DNA from: Desulfomicrobium sp.
GTDB taxonomy: Bacteria; Desulfobacterota; Desulfovibrionia; Desulfovibrionales; Desulfomicrobiaceae
Direction: 5' to 3'
Length of the DNA: 7,333 nt
Assembly: GCA_003542385.1 (NCBI GenBank)
Contig: DPKT01000131.1
Span: forward strand, 1-7,333
Shown: piece after piece, positions 5,531 to 7,333 of the stretch
Position numbering within the stretch: the first letter of the stretch is position 1
Layout: every line of letters begins with the position of its first letter
Program-made: the position numbers and the translations under genes
The notes under the pieces: model-generated
The model's input: only the letters and a program-made list of their open reading frames with translations
Databases searched by the model: none
What the model was told of the DNA's origin: nothing

Positions 5531-6385
5531 ATGAAATGGCGCGGACGGCAGGAGAGCTCGAACATCGATGACCGCCGGGGGCGCAGCGTCAGGGCCGGCG
5601 GGCTGGCCGGAATGGGCGGCCTGGGGATCATCGTGGCCATCGTCTACATGCTCCTGGGCGGGAACCCCCTGGACCTGCTCATGCTGGTGCAGGAGCAGCC
5701 CTCCACCTACGAGCAGTCCGGCGGCGAATACCGGGAAAGCGCCGAGGAGCGCGACGTGCGGCAGTTCTCCGCCGTGGTGCTCAAGGAGACGGAGAACGTC
5801 TGGCACGACATCTTCTCCCGCTCCGGGCGGCGTTACGAGGAGCCGACCCTGACCATCTATTCCGGCCAAGTCCAATCGGGGTGCGGGTTCGCGTCGTCGG
5901 GTTCCGGCCCTTTCTATTGTCCGGCCGATCAACGGATATACCTCGACCTGGCCTTCTCCAACGAGCTGCACCACAAGTTCGGCGCACCGGGCGATTTCGC
6001 CCTGGCCTACGTCATCGCCCACGAGGTCGGGCACCACGTGCAGAACCTGCTGGGGGTCCTGGGCAAGGTCCACGAACTGCGCTCGCGGGTCAGCCAGGAG
6101 GAGTTCAACGCGTATTCCGTCCGGCTGGAACTCCAGGCCGATTACATGGCCGGCGTCTTCGCCCGCCACGTCCAGAACAAGAACCTGCTGGACGAAGGGG
6201 ATGTCGAGGAGGCCATGAACGCGGCCAGCGCCGTGGGCGACGACACCATCCAGAAGAAGGCGCAGGGGTACATCATGCCGGACAGCTTCACCCACGGCAC
6301 GTCGGAGCAGCGCATGCACTGGTTCAGACAGGGGTATCTGGCCGGGGATCTGTCCCGGAGCGACACCTTCTCGCGGAACCCCTGA
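5531..6385 (+). CDS. ypfJ: YpfJ-family neutral zinc metallopeptidase
   Basis: The 284-residue protein matches the YpfJ/KPN_02809 (PF04228) family in length and layout. A basic N-terminus carries the family-typical R-G-R-R-ss-N-IDDRRG pattern, then comes one membrane helix at about 25-42 and a linker. The catalytic domain starts near residue 75. The zinc site is HEVGHHVQ (164-171), with H164 and H168 as ligands and E165 as the general base; the acidic group in RLELQAD (E200/D204) is the expected third ligand. SGCGF (116-120) and PFYCPAD (127-133) hold a conserved cysteine pair. The predicted topology puts the domain outside the inner membrane. Physiological substrates are not established for this family. 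AAGGAGGA at 5518-5525 lies 5 nt before the ATG and fixes the start. No clear terminator follows; a GC-rich imperfect hairpin at 6394-6420 is weak. Confidence 0.94.
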   Translation: MKWRGRQESSNIDDRRGRSVRAGGLAGMGGLGIIVAIVYMLLGGNPLDLLMLVQEQPSTYEQSGGEYRESAEERDVRQFSAVVLKETENVWHDIFSRSGRRYEEPTLTIYSGQVQSGCGFASSGSGPFYCPADQRIYLDLAFSNELHHKFGAPGDFALAYVIAHEVGHHVQNLLGVLGKVHELRSRVSQEEFNAYSVRLELQADYMAGVFARHVQNKNLLDEGDVEEAMNAASAVGDDTIQKKAQGYIMPDSFTHGTSEQRMHWFRQGYLAGDLSRSDTFSRNP

Positions 6386-6481
6386 ATATCGGACCCGGAC
6401 GGCCGGCGGGCACGGCCGGGAAGATCGTTTTCCGTTCTCCGGTTGCGTCCGTCAGGGATGCGGCGCACGGGCGGCAGGAGA

Positions 6482-7333
6482 TCAGCTTCCTTCGGTGATC
6501 CCCAGCCGGCGCATCTTGGCGTAGAGCGTGTTGCGGCCGATGCCCAGCTCCTTCGCCGTTCGCGACATGTTGCCCGCATGTCGTTCCAGGACTTCGCGGA
6601 TGATGTCGGCTTCCTGGTACCGCAGTGAGCCGGAGCGGAGCTTCCCCGAGGTTCTGGGCGCAGCGGCCGACGTGCGGAGATGCTGCGCGAGGTCTCCGAC
6701 CCGGAGGAGGGGCCCCTCCATGGCGTTCAAGGCATGTTCAATGGCGTTGATCAGTTCGCGCACGTTGCCGGGCCAGTGGTGGGCGCGAAGCCGGGCCAGG
6801 GCGGCTTCCTCGATGCCCTGGAAGGGCAGGCCGAATTCGCGGGCCAGCCGCTCGGCGTGCGCCCGGGCCAGGGTCTCGATGTCGCTCCCTCGCTCGCGCA
6901 GGGGCGGGATGTGGATGCGGACCACGTTCAGGCGATAGAGGAGGTCCGGCCTGAAGCGGCCCTGGGCCGCCTCCTGCTCCAGGTCCTTGTTGGTGGCGGC
7001 GATGATCTTCACGTCCACGGGGATGGCGCGCCCGCCGCCGACCCGCATGACCTTCCGGTCCTCCAGCACGCGCAACAGATTGACCTGCATGGCCAGCGGC
7101 ATCTCGCCGATCTCGTCCAGAAACAGGGTGCCCGTGTCGGCCAGTTCGAACTTGCCGGGACGGCCCTTGCGGTCCGCGCCGGTGAAGGAGCCGCCGGTGT
7201 AGCCGAAGAGCTCGCTCTGGATCAGTTCCGGGGCGATGGCCCCGCAGTTCACGGCCACGAAGGGTCCGTCGGAGCGACCGCTTTCGGCGTGGATGCCGCG
7301 GGCGAACAGCTCCTTGCCCGTGCCGGACTCGCC
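6482..7333 (-). CDS. Sigma-54-dependent transcriptional activator, C-terminal part
   Basis: The visible 283 residues hold most of the AAA+ domain and the DNA-binding domain of an enhancer-binding protein that remodels sigma-54 RNA polymerase. The gene runs off the right edge, so the sensory domain is unseen and the signal unknown. Visible residue 1 starts Walker A (GESGTGKE, 1-8). The sigma-54-contacting loop reads GSFTGA (48-53) instead of the usual GAFTGA. Walker B is LFLDEIGE (70-77), the arginine-finger region FRPDLLYRLNV is at 127-137, sensor II GNVREL at 189-194, and a Fis-type helix-turn-helix occupies about 240-279 (SRTAKELGIGRNTLYAKMRRLGI). The GTG at 7258 is internal, not a start. 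It converges with the peptidase gene across 96 bp. I see no obvious -24/-12 promoter in the window, so its targets are probably elsewhere. Confidence 0.95.
   Translation of the reverse strand, partial: GESGTGKELFARGIHAESGRSDGPFVAVNCGAIAPELIQSELFGYTGGSFTGADRKGRPGKFELADTGTLFLDEIGEMPLAMQVNLLRVLEDRKVMRVGGGRAIPVDVKIIAATNKDLEQEAAQGRFRPDLLYRLNVVRIHIPPLRERGSDIETLARAHAERLAREFGLPFQGIEEAALARLRAHHWPGNVRELINAIEHALNAMEGPLLRVGDLAQHLRTSAAAPRTSGKLRSGSLRYQEADIIREVLERHAGNMSRTAKELGIGRNTLYAKMRRLGITEGS

Noticed and set aside
6394..6420. Possible terminator of the peptidase gene
   Set aside because: The stem is only two 4-bp blocks with a 4-nt bulge, and just TTTT follows after several other bases. This is too weak to call.
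1..7333. tRNA, rRNA, CRISPR array, attachment site, prophage or insertion sequence
   Set aside because: I found no cloverleaf, no regularly spaced repeats, and no integrase or transposase on either strand.

Overview
The window is GC-rich, with strong Shine-Dalgarno sequences and a gene set typical of a free-living Gram-negative bacterium: a P1B metal ATPase, a dCache-PAS-GGDEF signalling protein and a sigma-54 activator. The style resembles Deltaproteobacteria of the Desulfovibrio/Desulfomicrobium kind, but that is an inference from protein flavour; no marker gene settles it.

Layout. 3-329 (+) is the end of a heavy-metal P-type ATPase. Converging on it is a Tim44-like membrane protein (455-1363, -) with a strong intrinsic terminator between them (397-437). 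Next is a diguanylate cyclase (1721-3787, -) with an amino-acid-type dCache sensor. After about 330 bp without a gene come a 44-codon leader ORF (4312-4446, +) and a CaCA-family cation antiporter (4443-5417, +). These are followed by a YpfJ-type zinc metallopeptidase (5531-6385, +) and, converging from the right edge, the C-terminal part of a sigma-54-dependent regulator (6482-7333, -).

The most interesting content is non-coding. Two copies of one structured leader RNA lie in inverted orientation: 1394-1516 (-), ahead of the Tim44-like gene, and 4161-4281 (+), ahead of the leader ORF and antiporter. Both aptamers are exactly 91 nt and match at about 78 of 91 positions by hand alignment. I recognise them as yybP-ykoY Mn2+ riboswitches. 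Each has a plausible sigma-70 promoter just upstream and an intrinsic terminator whose 5' arm overlaps the aptamer-closing stem, the logic of a Mn2+-induced ON switch.

Downstream of each terminator the same segment can pair either with the freed terminator arm or with the Shine-Dalgarno sequence. The distance from U-tract to ATG is identical in both copies (31 nt). This suggests a relay in which Mn2+ relieves both transcription termination and RBS masking. The antiporter is therefore a likely Mn2+ exporter, and the Tim44-like protein becomes a candidate Mn2+-stress protein. The diguanylate cyclase between the two leaders may be unrelated, although its transcript could run into the Tim44 riboswitch.
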